Assembly: GCA_036834985.1 (NCBI GenBank)
Contig: DAITMV010000070.1
Location: 1-14,100 of the forward strand
Direction: 5' to 3'
Length of the DNA stretch: 14,100 nt
Origin: DAITMV01 sp036834985
GTDB lineage: Bacteria > Pseudomonadota > Gammaproteobacteria > Burkholderiales > Burkholderiaceae_B
The position numbers and the translations under genes are program-made. Under the pieces are notes generated by a model, which was not told the DNA's origin, ran no database searches, and saw only the letters and a program-made list of their open reading frames with translations. Shown piece by piece: positions 6,392-13,284 of this stretch (position 1 is the first letter of the stretch; every line of letters begins with the position of its first letter).

Positions 6392-6628
6392 ATGACTAAG
6401 TTACTTTCAGCTATTCTGGTTACAGTGTTTGCTACCTCAACCGCATTTGCAGCATCACACACAGGCGCAGCCCCAGCCGCCGACATGAAAGCTGACGCTA
6501 AAGCTGAAGTCAAAGCTGAAAAGCCAGCTGACGCACCTAAGCACAAAAAGCACCACAAAGCTAAAAAGGCTGACGCTGCTGCTCCAGCAACACCTGCAGC
6601 TCCTGCTGCTGACGCTGCCAAGAAGTAA
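6392..6628 (+). CDS. Small exported Ala/Lys/His-rich protein
   Basis: This is a 78-residue precursor with a clear Sec signal peptide (MTKLLSAILVTVFATSTAFA, cleavage around residue 20-21). The mature part of about 57 residues is low-complexity: Ala, Lys, Asp, Glu and Pro repeats around AEVKAEKPADA, and a basic cluster KHKKHHKAKK, with no cysteine or aromatic residue. It is likely periplasmic and disordered. The composition recalls acid-shock (Asr-like) proteins, which is resemblance only. GGAG at 6381-6384 is seven bases before the ATG. Codon choice is biased (many GCT and AAA) compared with the GCC-rich neighbours, which often marks high expression. A strong terminator follows immediately, so it is a single-gene unit. 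A reverse-strand reading frame over the same bases is rejected as a shadow. Confidence 0.82.
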   Translation: MTKLLSAILVTVFATSTAFAASHTGAAPAADMKADAKAEVKAEKPADAPKHKKHHKAKKADAAAPATPAAPAADAAKK

Positions 6629-6649
6629 TCAGCACGTCGTAAACACAAT

Positions 6650-6684
6650 AAAAAAAGGAGTGCTTTTTAGCACTCCTTTTTTTA
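6650..6684. terminator. Bidirectional rho-independent terminator
   Basis: GGAGTGC (6657-6663) and GCACTCC (6670-6676) form a perfect stem with a six-base loop. It is flanked by A7 on the left and T7 on the right, so each strand has a U-tract after the hairpin. It ends the small exported protein gene (stop at 6628) and faces kdsA transcription (stop at 6768), serving both convergent units. Confidence 0.93.
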
Positions 6685-6767
6685 TTCGTTTAAATCAAGA
6701 TGACTTTTAAATATCACAACAAATTGCCATAGCCAACTGATTTTGGCCGCGTCGCAAAAGCCATTTA

Positions 6768-7616
6768 TCAGCGAATATCCAGTGGTGGGAATTGTTTAAC
6801 CAGATCGTCAATCGCCTTGATCTGGGTCAGGAAGGGCTCCAGCTTGTCCAGTGGCAAAGCGCTTGGGCCATCACAGCGGGCGTTGTCCGGATCTGGATGC
6901 GCTTCCAAAAACAAACCAGCCAACCCAATCGCCATGCCTGCACGGGCCAGCTCCAGAACCTGACGCCGACGCCCCCCTGAGGCATCGCCCATGGGATCAC
7001 GGTTTTGCAAGCTGTGGGTTACGTCAAAAATCGCGGGAGCTCCACCGGCCGCCTCAATCATTTGACGAAAGCCCAGCATATCAACAACCAGGTTATCGTA
7101 CCCAAAACACGCGCCGCGCTCGCACAAAATCACCTGGGTATTGCCCGCCTCGTCGCATTTTTTGACCACATGCTTGATTTGCGTCGGGCTCATGAACTGT
7201 GGCTTTTTGATGTTCAGTGCCCGCCCAGTTTTAGCGATTGCCACCACCAGATCAGTCTGGCGTGCCAGGAACGCGGGAATCTGCAACACATCCACCACCT
7301 CCGCCACCACGGACGCCTGCTCTATTTCGTGCACATCGGTAATGACCGGAACATTGAACTCGGCTTTGACGCGTTCAAAGATACGCATGCCTTCATCCAG
7401 CCCTACACCACGAAACGAATGGATTGAAGAACGATTGGCCTTGTCAAACGAGGCTTTGAACACGTAAGGGATACCCAGCTTATGCGTCACTTTCACATAG
7501 TGCTCGCAAGCGGCCATCGTAGAGGACAAATCCTCCAGCACATTAATACCGCCAAACAACACAAACGGCGCGTTGTTAGAGACGGTGATGCCGTTGGCAA
7601 GTTGCACGGAGTTCAT
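6768..7616 (-). CDS. kdsA: 3-deoxy-D-manno-octulosonate 8-phosphate synthase
   Basis: This cytoplasmic enzyme condenses phosphoenolpyruvate with arabinose 5-phosphate to give KDO-8-phosphate for lipid A-core assembly. The ATG at 7616 gives 282 residues, close to the 284 of E. coli KdsA; an in-frame GTG at 7664 would add 16 unconserved residues. Visible motifs are LFGGINVLE (20-28), KASFDKANRSS (54-64), QIPAFLARQTDL (112-123), KKPQFMSP (137-144), DVTHSLQ (198-204), EAHPDP (238-243) and CDGPSALPL (248-256). Asn25 stands where metal-dependent KdsA enzymes have Cys, so this should be the metal-independent class, as in E. coli. The ribosome binding site is weak (AGGA 11 bases away). It follows the molybdenum oxidoreductase gene by 75 bases, not the pyrG-eno context common in Burkholderiales. 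Confidence 0.97.
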   Translation of the reverse strand: MNSVQLANGITVSNNAPFVLFGGINVLEDLSSTMAACEHYVKVTHKLGIPYVFKASFDKANRSSIHSFRGVGLDEGMRIFERVKAEFNVPVITDVHEIEQASVVAEVVDVLQIPAFLARQTDLVVAIAKTGRALNIKKPQFMSPTQIKHVVKKCDEAGNTQVILCERGACFGYDNLVVDMLGFRQMIEAAGGAPAIFDVTHSLQNRDPMGDASGGRRRQVLELARAGMAIGLAGLFLEAHPDPDNARCDGPSALPLDKLEPFLTQIKAIDDLVKQFPPLDIR

Positions 7617-7691
7617 AATCAAGGCGGTCCTGTCGAGTCTGATGTTTAACTTCAAAGTGTACACCAGGCAGCCAGCGCCCCAGCGCGTTGA

Positions 7692-8492
7692 TCAGCTCCC
7701 ACCAAACCAGTTGTAGCCCTGGTCTTCCCAATAACCGCCCGGGTTTTGATTGGTGACGTAAATCGCCTGGATGTATTTGGGATTTTTATAACCCAGCTTG
7801 GTTGGCATGCGCAGCTTCATCGGAAAGCCATATTCAGGCGGCAAGGTGTTGCCGTCATAGGTGAGCGTGAGCAACGTTTGTGGATGCAAGGCGGTGGGCA
7901 TGTCGATGCTGGTGTAATAATCGTCCACACATTTAAAACCAACATACTGCGCTGTGGTGTCAGCGCCGATTCGCTTTAAAAACTCTGAAAACCGGATGCC
8001 ACCCCATTTACCAATGGCGCTCCAGCCTTCAACACAAATGTGCCGGGTGACTTGATCCTCCTGCGGCAAGGCCCTCAGCGAGGCCAAGGTCCAGGGTGCT
8101 TTGTGTTGGATCAAACCGGAGAGCTCCAACCGATAGGCAGCTTCATCTACTGGGCGAATCTCATCCTCCCCGTAATAGGCATTAAACGGAAACGGTCGAG
8201 TGATCATGGACTCAGGATACGTCGGAGCCAGCCGATTGGGATCAAAAATCAGGGCCTGGGCTTTATCGTTCAGCTTCGAAATTCCGATCAGCATGCGCTC
8301 CACGGAGTCTTCGTCGGTGAGGGTGCAACCAGACAGCAAACTTAAACCGCCCAGACTTAGCGCTCCCACACTGGCACCACCGCCTGCCAGTCGACCCAAA
8401 AACCGCCGGCGGCTGGGGCTTGGGAGTTGCTTGATCGCCTCTTGAACAGCGAGGGTATGCAAATGGGCAGGTACTCGTGCAATCTTTGACAT
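7692..8492 (-). CDS. Tat-targeted sulfite-oxidase-fold molybdopterin oxidoreductase
   Basis: This is a 266-residue periplasmic molybdenum-cofactor enzyme of the sulfite oxidase/MsrP superfamily. A long n-region leads to the twin-arginine motif SRRRFLG (27-33), then a Gly/Leu-rich hydrophobic stretch ending in LLSGC. Cys56 fits a lipobox, so it may be a Tat lipoprotein. The molybdopterin domain carries RHICVEGWS (150-157), where Cys153 is the expected Mo ligand, then KWGGIRFSEFL and a C-terminal PMKLRMP...GYKNPKYI region. It lacks a haem domain and the dimerisation domain of full-length sulfite oxidase, and is shorter than E. coli MsrP precursor. The start is one base after the stop of the cytochrome b gene, with AGAAGG six bases before the ATG. 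The pair should act together. Substrate is not determined: sulfite, methionine sulfoxide or another oxo compound are possible. Confidence 0.88.
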   Translation of the reverse strand: MSKIARVPAHLHTLAVQEAIKQLPSPSRRRFLGRLAGGGASVGALSLGGLSLLSGCTLTDEDSVERMLIGISKLNDKAQALIFDPNRLAPTYPESMITRPFPFNAYYGEDEIRPVDEAAYRLELSGLIQHKAPWTLASLRALPQEDQVTRHICVEGWSAIGKWGGIRFSEFLKRIGADTTAQYVGFKCVDDYYTSIDMPTALHPQTLLTLTYDGNTLPPEYGFPMKLRMPTKLGYKNPKYIQAIYVTNQNPGGYWEDQGYNWFGGS

Positions 8493-8493
8493 A

Positions 8494-9120
8494 TCAAACC
8501 TTCTGATGACCTTTGATCATCGCAATCAGCGTTGAAGGGACCAGCGCAACCATCACCAGATGCACCACGATAAAAAAGCCAACAAAGGTCATTGAAAAAA
8601 AGTGAACGCGGCGGGCTGTCTCATAGCCGCCCAGCAGCTCACGCAACATTGGAAACTGCACTGATTTCCACAACACCAGGCCGGACATCACCAGCAACAC
8701 CAGCGCCGCGATGGTGCTCAGATATGCCAGTCGTTGCACCATGTTGTATTGGGTCGGGTCGGCGTGGCTGAGTTTGCCTTTGAGGGTTGATTGAATATCC
8801 CGCAGCAATTGGCCTGGCGACAACGGGAAGAACTTTTGCTTAAATCGCCCCCCCACCAGATTGATCGCCACATAGACAAGGCCATTCAAAAACAATACCC
8901 ACATGGCAGCGAAGTGCCAGAGCAGAGCCCCTCCGAGCCAACCACCCATCGTGACGCCTTTGGGAAACAGAAACGGAAAGAGTGGTGAGGCGTTGTAGAT
9001 TTTCCAGCCGCTGAGGATCAGGGTGATCACCGCAATCGCGTTAATCCAGTGATTGAGCCTTAACCACCCCGGGTGCACGGGCACCACCGTGCCGTGCTGA
9101 TAATGATTGACTGCCGACAT
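8494..9120 (-). CDS. Cytochrome b561-type membrane haem subunit
   Basis: This 208-residue integral membrane cytochrome b belongs to the Ni/Fe-hydrogenase/thiosulfate reductase-type family. Four hydrophobic segments are visible at about 25-43, 62-90, 130-150 and 172-196. Candidate haem ligands are H24 (RLNHW), H69 (LLWHF), H173 (RRVHF) and H187 (VVHLV), a pattern fitting two b haems. GAGGGG precedes the ATG. The gene ends one base before the molybdenum subunit gene, so it very likely passes electrons between the quinone pool and that periplasmic subunit. This differs from MsrQ, the usual partner of MsrP, which is a six-helix protein of another family. The gap to the upstream acyl-CoA dehydrogenase gene is 54 bases with no terminator seen. 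Confidence 0.9.
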   Translation of the reverse strand: MSAVNHYQHGTVVPVHPGWLRLNHWINAIAVITLILSGWKIYNASPLFPFLFPKGVTMGGWLGGALLWHFAAMWVLFLNGLVYVAINLVGGRFKQKFFPLSPGQLLRDIQSTLKGKLSHADPTQYNMVQRLAYLSTIAALVLLVMSGLVLWKSVQFPMLRELLGGYETARRVHFFSMTFVGFFIVVHLVMVALVPSTLIAMIKGHQKV

Positions 9121-9174
9121 ACCACCCCTCGTTTTGCGTTGTATTGGTGATCTGTCGAGCTTGTGCTTAATTTA

Positions 9175-11049
9175 TTACAACATATCGGGCTCTATCTGCA
9201 GGGCGGTTGGGTTCAACTGCTGCACCGCTGCCAACCACGCCTGGGCTTTTGGTAATTCATAGGCAAAGAAATAATCGCACGTTAATAACTTGCCCCGCAG
9301 CAGGGCAATACGTTCTGGATGCAACTGCCCTTGGTTAAGCGCCTGTGACGCGGTCGCAGCCAGCTCAAGCCATATCCAGGCCATCACGACATGGCCGAAC
9401 GCCTGCATATAAGGCGTGGCGTTGGCCAGCAAGGCGTCCGTGCGCTGCTGAGCCACTGCGCTGGCCCACGCGGTTTGGGTTACGTGAACTAACAGGGCAA
9501 ACGCTGCATTGAAGGTATTGATGTGGTGTTGCAAAGCGCTGGCCTGCGTACTGGCGATGGAGACGATGCGTTGGGCGATTGTCTGGCTGAAGGTCTCAAG
9601 TAAACGCCCCTGCTCCATGACGACTTTGCGACCCAATAAATCGAGGCCCTGTATCCCGTGGGTACCCTCGTGAATCATGTTCAGACGGTTGTCCCGCCAA
9701 TACTGCTCCACCGGAAAGTCGCGCGTGTATCCGTATCCGCCCAGCACCTGAATGGCCAGGCTATTGGCCTCCTGTGCCCATTCACTTGGCCAGCTTTTGG
9801 CGATCGGGGTGAGCAGCTCCAGCAGTGCGCCTGCATGCCTAGCCTGCTCGGCAGAGCCGGTTTTTTCTTCATCGACCAGACGCGCGCAATACAAGGCCAG
9901 GGCCAAACCGCCTTCAGCGATGGCTTTTTGGGCCAGCAGCATGCGCTTGACATCCGCGTGTTCGATAATCGGCACTTGAGGGGCTGTGGGGTCTTTGGCG
10001 CCCTTGGCTCCGTGACGCCCTTGTGGACGGTCCTTGGCGTATTGCAGCGAGGCTTCAAAACCGGCATAACCCAACATGGTCGCGCCCAGCCCAACCGCGA
10101 TGCGGGCCTCGTTCATCAAGGTGAACATATAACGTAAACCGTGCCCCGGCTGGCCGACGAGGTAGCCAACGGCCCCGGCCTGTCCGTCCACCTTGAACTG
10201 GCCTTCACCAAAGTTGAGCAATGTGTTGACCGTACCCCGATAGCCGCATTTGTGATTCAACCCGGCCAGGGCAATGTCGTTACGCTGGCCGGTTGGCAGC
10301 CCCTGCTCATCCACCAGAATACGCGGCACGATAAACAACGAAATGCCTTTGACCCCCGGCGTGAGTTGCCCTGAAGCCTCCGGGATTTTGGCAAGCACGA
10401 GGTGAACAATGTTCTCGCCCATCTCGTGTTCGCCGCCCGATATCCACATCTTATGACCGGTCAGACGGTAGCGGGCGCCCAGCGGGTCTGCTTCCCAGCC
10501 GGCCGTGTTGACATCCGGCACGGCACGGGTGGTGATATCGCCCAGACTGGACCCAGCCTGCGGCTCACTCAAACACATCGTGCCAAACGTCTTACCCTCA
10601 AAGGCCCGACGCGCAAAAGCAGCTATTTGGCGCTCCGAGCCATGGGCTGCAATGGTATTTGCATTACCGCGGGTGAGCATCGGATACGCCGCGATGGACA
10701 CACTGGCTTTGTAAAAAAAGCTCATGGACGCCATCTCGACGGTGGTGGGCAATTGCATGCCCCCCAACACCTCCGATTGAGCCGCGCCCATCAAGCCGGC
10801 CTCATGGAAGGCTTGCAGGGCTTGTTCCGTACTGGCGGGTAAAGTGACCTTAACACCGTCAAACTGGGGCTCCTCTACATCGCTTACACGGTTAAAAGGG
10901 GCAAATTTGTCCTGCGCCAGTTGCTCACTCAAATCCAGCACCGCTTCAAATGTTTCGCGATTGTGGTCAGCGTGGAAGGGGCGCTCGGCCAGCGATTCAA
11001 CCCCAAGCCAGTCATAGAGCATAAAACCCAGCGTGGCGCGATGGCTCAT
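9175..11049 (-). CDS. Long acyl-CoA dehydrogenase with C-terminal extension (DmdC/FadE-like)
   Basis: This FAD enzyme of 624 residues introduces the trans-2 double bond into an acyl-CoA, the first step of beta-oxidation. The ATG at 11049 is chosen over a TTG at 11058 because AAAGG lies nine bases upstream and would abut the TTG. Numbered from this ATG, motifs are CLSEPQAGSSLGD near 159-171 (FAD/substrate), RLTGHKMWISGGEHEM near 195-210, YAKDRPQGR near 337-345, QVLGGYGYTRDFPVEQYWRD near 434-453 and IHEGTHGIQ near 459-467. Glu461 in IHEGT is the expected catalytic base. About 150 residues follow the core domain, as in the long ~600-residue subgroup that includes 3-methylmercaptopropionyl-CoA dehydrogenase (DmdC). 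Substrate cannot be read from sequence. It starts 37 bases after the FadB/FadJ-like gene ends, so the two form an operon. Confidence 0.93.
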   Translation of the reverse strand: MSHRATLGFMLYDWLGVESLAERPFHADHNRETFEAVLDLSEQLAQDKFAPFNRVSDVEEPQFDGVKVTLPASTEQALQAFHEAGLMGAAQSEVLGGMQLPTTVEMASMSFFYKASVSIAAYPMLTRGNANTIAAHGSERQIAAFARRAFEGKTFGTMCLSEPQAGSSLGDITTRAVPDVNTAGWEADPLGARYRLTGHKMWISGGEHEMGENIVHLVLAKIPEASGQLTPGVKGISLFIVPRILVDEQGLPTGQRNDIALAGLNHKCGYRGTVNTLLNFGEGQFKVDGQAGAVGYLVGQPGHGLRYMFTLMNEARIAVGLGATMLGYAGFEASLQYAKDRPQGRHGAKGAKDPTAPQVPIIEHADVKRMLLAQKAIAEGGLALALYCARLVDEEKTGSAEQARHAGALLELLTPIAKSWPSEWAQEANSLAIQVLGGYGYTRDFPVEQYWRDNRLNMIHEGTHGIQGLDLLGRKVVMEQGRLLETFSQTIAQRIVSIASTQASALQHHINTFNAAFALLVHVTQTAWASAVAQQRTDALLANATPYMQAFGHVVMAWIWLELAATASQALNQGQLHPERIALLRGKLLTCDYFFAYELPKAQAWLAAVQQLNPTALQIEPDML

Positions 11050-11086
11050 GGAGGTCAACCTTTCTCAGTCAGTACAGTTGCAGTGA

Positions 11087-13195
11087 TTACGGGTTAAAAC
11101 GCTGGCCTGAGGCAGCCAATTCTGCCAGCAGGGGCGCAGGCTCCCAGAAGTTGGCATCATCGTGCGGATTGGACTGGTACTTGCGCATCGCTTGGACCAC
11201 ATGATCCAGGCCCTGCATGTCGGCGTACAACATGGGGCCGCCGCGCCAAATCGGAAACCCGTAGCCAGTCAGGTAGACCATATCAATATCCGAGGCGCGG
11301 GCTGCGATACCCTCCTTGAGGATATGCGCACCTTCATTGACCAAGGCATAGACCAGCCGGCCTACGATTTCGTCGTCAGAAATCACGCGTGGGGTGATCT
11401 TCTGGTCCTTGCGGTATTGCTCAATCAGTGCGCTAACCTCTGCCGATACGATAGGTTCTCGCTTTCCAGCCTCGTAGTCATACCAGCCTTTGGACGTCTT
11501 TTGACCATAACGGCCCAGCTCGCACAGGCGGTCGGCCAAGCGGCTGTATCGCAGATCGGGTTGCTCGGTGTAACGACGCTTGCGGATATACCAGCTGATG
11601 TCGTTACCCGCGAGGTCGCTGACGCGGAACGGGCCCATGGCCATGCCCCAGCCTTCAATCGCTTTGTCCACCTGCTCTGGGGTGGCGCCTTCATCCACCA
11701 GGAAAAACGCCTGACGGGTGTACTGTTCCAACATCCGGTTGCCAATAAAACCGTCACAGACCCCCGAAATCACAGCGACTTTCTTGATCTTTTTGGCCAG
11801 TTGCATGATCGTGACCAATACATCCGGCGCGGTGTACTGGCTGCGTACCACTTCAAGCAAACGCATCACATTGGCCGGACTGAAAAAGTGGGTACCGATC
11901 ACATCCTGGGGGCGTGAGGTAAACCGAGCAATTGCATCCACATCCAGCGTAGACGTATTGGATGCGAGGATGGCACCGGGCTTCATCACCGCATCCAGTT
12001 GTTTGAACACCGCCTCCTTAACCGACATCTCTTCAAACACCGCCTCGATCACCAGATCAGCCTGCGCGATGTCCTGGTAATCCGTGGTGCTGGTCAGCAA
12101 CGCCATGCGGGCTTCGTATTTGTTTTGTGCCAGCTTGCCCTTGGCCACCTGCGCCTCGTAATTGTTGCGCATCACGCCAATGCCGCGATCCAGCGCTTCT
12201 TGCTTGAGTTCGAGCATTTTGACGGGGATGTTGGCATTTAAAAAACTCATCGCGATGCCGCCACCCATGGTGCCAGCGCCAATAATGGCCACTTGTCCGA
12301 TGGCACGCGGCTGGGTGTTCTCGGGAATGTTGGGGATTTTGCTGGCAGCGCGTTCACCAAAAAAAGCATGGCGCAAGGCTTGCGCCTGCCCGGAGGTGAC
12401 CAAGCCTTCAAAAACCTTGCCTTCGTAGGCCAAACCCTCATCAAGCCCCAATTGCGTGGCAGCTTCCACACAATCAACACAGCTTTGTGGCGCCATCAGG
12501 CGACGTTTGGTTTTGGCCAACTCGGCGCGGGTTTTATCAAACAAACCAGCATCGGCAGGTGGAATCACTTTTAAATCACGCACGGTCGGCAAGGGGCGCG
12601 TGGTCGCCACAGAGGTGGCAAATGCCGTGGCCGCTGCCAGCAAAGCCTGGGCGTCAGTCCCTTCAACCACACGACTCAGAAGTTTTTGACCTTGAACATG
12701 GAGCAATTTTTCAACGGGGACTGACGCGCCGCTGGTGATCATCTGCAACGCGGTTTCCACACCGACCACTCGCGGCAAGCGCTGCGTGCCGCCTGCACCG
12801 GGCACTATCCCGATATTAACTTCAGGCAAGGCCAGCTGCGTACCAGCCAAGGCGATGCGGTAGTGGCAACCCAGTGCCAGCTCCAGGCCCCCGCCCATGG
12901 CAACACCGTGGATGGCAGCCACGACCGGTTTGTTAAAACGCTCCAGCGTCTGGATGACGGTGTTTAAATCGGGCGCCGCAAATGCGGTGGGGGAACCAAA
13001 CTCGCGAATATCGGCACCACCGCAAAATACCTTGCCACCACCGATAATAACCACCGCTTGCACGGCGGCATCGTCACCGGCTTTTTGGAGATCCTGCACA
13101 ATGCCGGCTCGGGTGGCATGACCCAGGCCGTTAACAGGTGGGTTGTTCAGTGTAATAACGGCAATGCCGTCTGCAACATGGTATTGAGTGCTCAT
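11087..13195 (-). CDS. Enoyl-CoA hydratase / 3-hydroxyacyl-CoA dehydrogenase fusion (FadB/FadJ-like)
   Basis: This 702-residue bifunctional beta-oxidation enzyme hydrates trans-2-enoyl-CoA and then oxidises the 3-hydroxyacyl-CoA with NAD. The N-terminal crotonase domain (about 1-190) has FCGGADIREF (57-66) and the catalytic glutamates E105 (GGGLELALG) and E125 (LPEVNIGIVPGAGGTQRLPR). A linker leads to the NAD-binding HAD domain beginning with IGAGTMGGGIA (305-315), with THFFSPANVMRLLEVV holding H436 and E448. Two C-terminal HAD domains follow, including GNRMLEQYTRQA and LTGYGFPIWRGGPM. The ATG at 13195 is preferred over one at 13237: homologues start here, and the upstream ATG lies inside the putative -10 and dyad. 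fadB versus fadJ cannot be assigned safely. No thiolase is present in the window. Confidence 0.95.
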   Translation of the reverse strand: MSTQYHVADGIAVITLNNPPVNGLGHATRAGIVQDLQKAGDDAAVQAVVIIGGGKVFCGGADIREFGSPTAFAAPDLNTVIQTLERFNKPVVAAIHGVAMGGGLELALGCHYRIALAGTQLALPEVNIGIVPGAGGTQRLPRVVGVETALQMITSGASVPVEKLLHVQGQKLLSRVVEGTDAQALLAAATAFATSVATTRPLPTVRDLKVIPPADAGLFDKTRAELAKTKRRLMAPQSCVDCVEAATQLGLDEGLAYEGKVFEGLVTSGQAQALRHAFFGERAASKIPNIPENTQPRAIGQVAIIGAGTMGGGIAMSFLNANIPVKMLELKQEALDRGIGVMRNNYEAQVAKGKLAQNKYEARMALLTSTTDYQDIAQADLVIEAVFEEMSVKEAVFKQLDAVMKPGAILASNTSTLDVDAIARFTSRPQDVIGTHFFSPANVMRLLEVVRSQYTAPDVLVTIMQLAKKIKKVAVISGVCDGFIGNRMLEQYTRQAFFLVDEGATPEQVDKAIEGWGMAMGPFRVSDLAGNDISWYIRKRRYTEQPDLRYSRLADRLCELGRYGQKTSKGWYDYEAGKREPIVSAEVSALIEQYRKDQKITPRVISDDEIVGRLVYALVNEGAHILKEGIAARASDIDMVYLTGYGFPIWRGGPMLYADMQGLDHVVQAMRKYQSNPHDDANFWEPAPLLAELAASGQRFNP

Positions 13196-13217
13196 GGCCT
13201 GATTGTGTTCGAGTTGT

Positions 13218-13248
13218 TGTTTTGATCTAGGTATCATAGTTCAAAACA
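13218..13248. promoter_or_regulatory. 31-bp dyad over the promoter of the fad operon (candidate operator)
   Basis: TGTTTTGATCTA (13218-13229) matches the reverse complement of TAGTTCAAAACA (13237-13248) at 11 of 12 positions around a seven-base centre. A minus-strand TATGAT (13238-13233), one base from consensus -10, lies in the middle and would start transcription near 13226, about 30 bases before the ATG at 13195. No good -35 is visible, which fits a regulated promoter. The size and position suit a dimeric repressor (for example TetR- or GntR-type) sensing acyl-CoA. The regulator is not encoded in this window. Confidence 0.6.
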
Positions 13249-13279
13249 TTGCCCGACTGGCGCGCAGGCCGCAGCAATG
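13243..13279 (-). terminator. Possible weak terminator after the TadG-like gene
   Basis: On the minus strand CATTGC (13279-13274) pairs with GCAATG (13252-13247), followed by TTTT (13246-13243). The loop of 21 bases contains a further GGC/GCC pairing. It would separate the TadG-like gene from the fad operon. The U-tract overlaps the right arm of the dyad. The stem is short, so the call is tentative. Confidence 0.35.
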
Positions 13280-13284
13280 AGCAC

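Noticed and set aside
6256..6648. 130-codon minus-strand frame over the small exported protein, with an Ala-rich hydrophobic start
   Set aside because: The Ala run is only the complement of the Ala/Lys codons of the plus-strand gene. It would span the plus-strand promoter region, and the plus frame has a ribosome binding site, signal peptide and terminator.
7617..7664. GTG-started 16-residue N-terminal extension of KdsA
   Set aside because: The extension has no counterpart in KdsA, and the ATG at 7616 gives the normal length.
11162..11917. 251-codon plus-strand frame opposite the FadB/FadJ-like gene
   Set aside because: It is antisense to the conserved HAD domains and shows no motif or start signal.
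13196..13237. ATG at 13237 as the start of the FadB/FadJ-like protein
   Set aside because: There is no ribosome binding site, the 14 extra residues are unlike the family, and the codon lies within the putative -10 element and the dyad centre.
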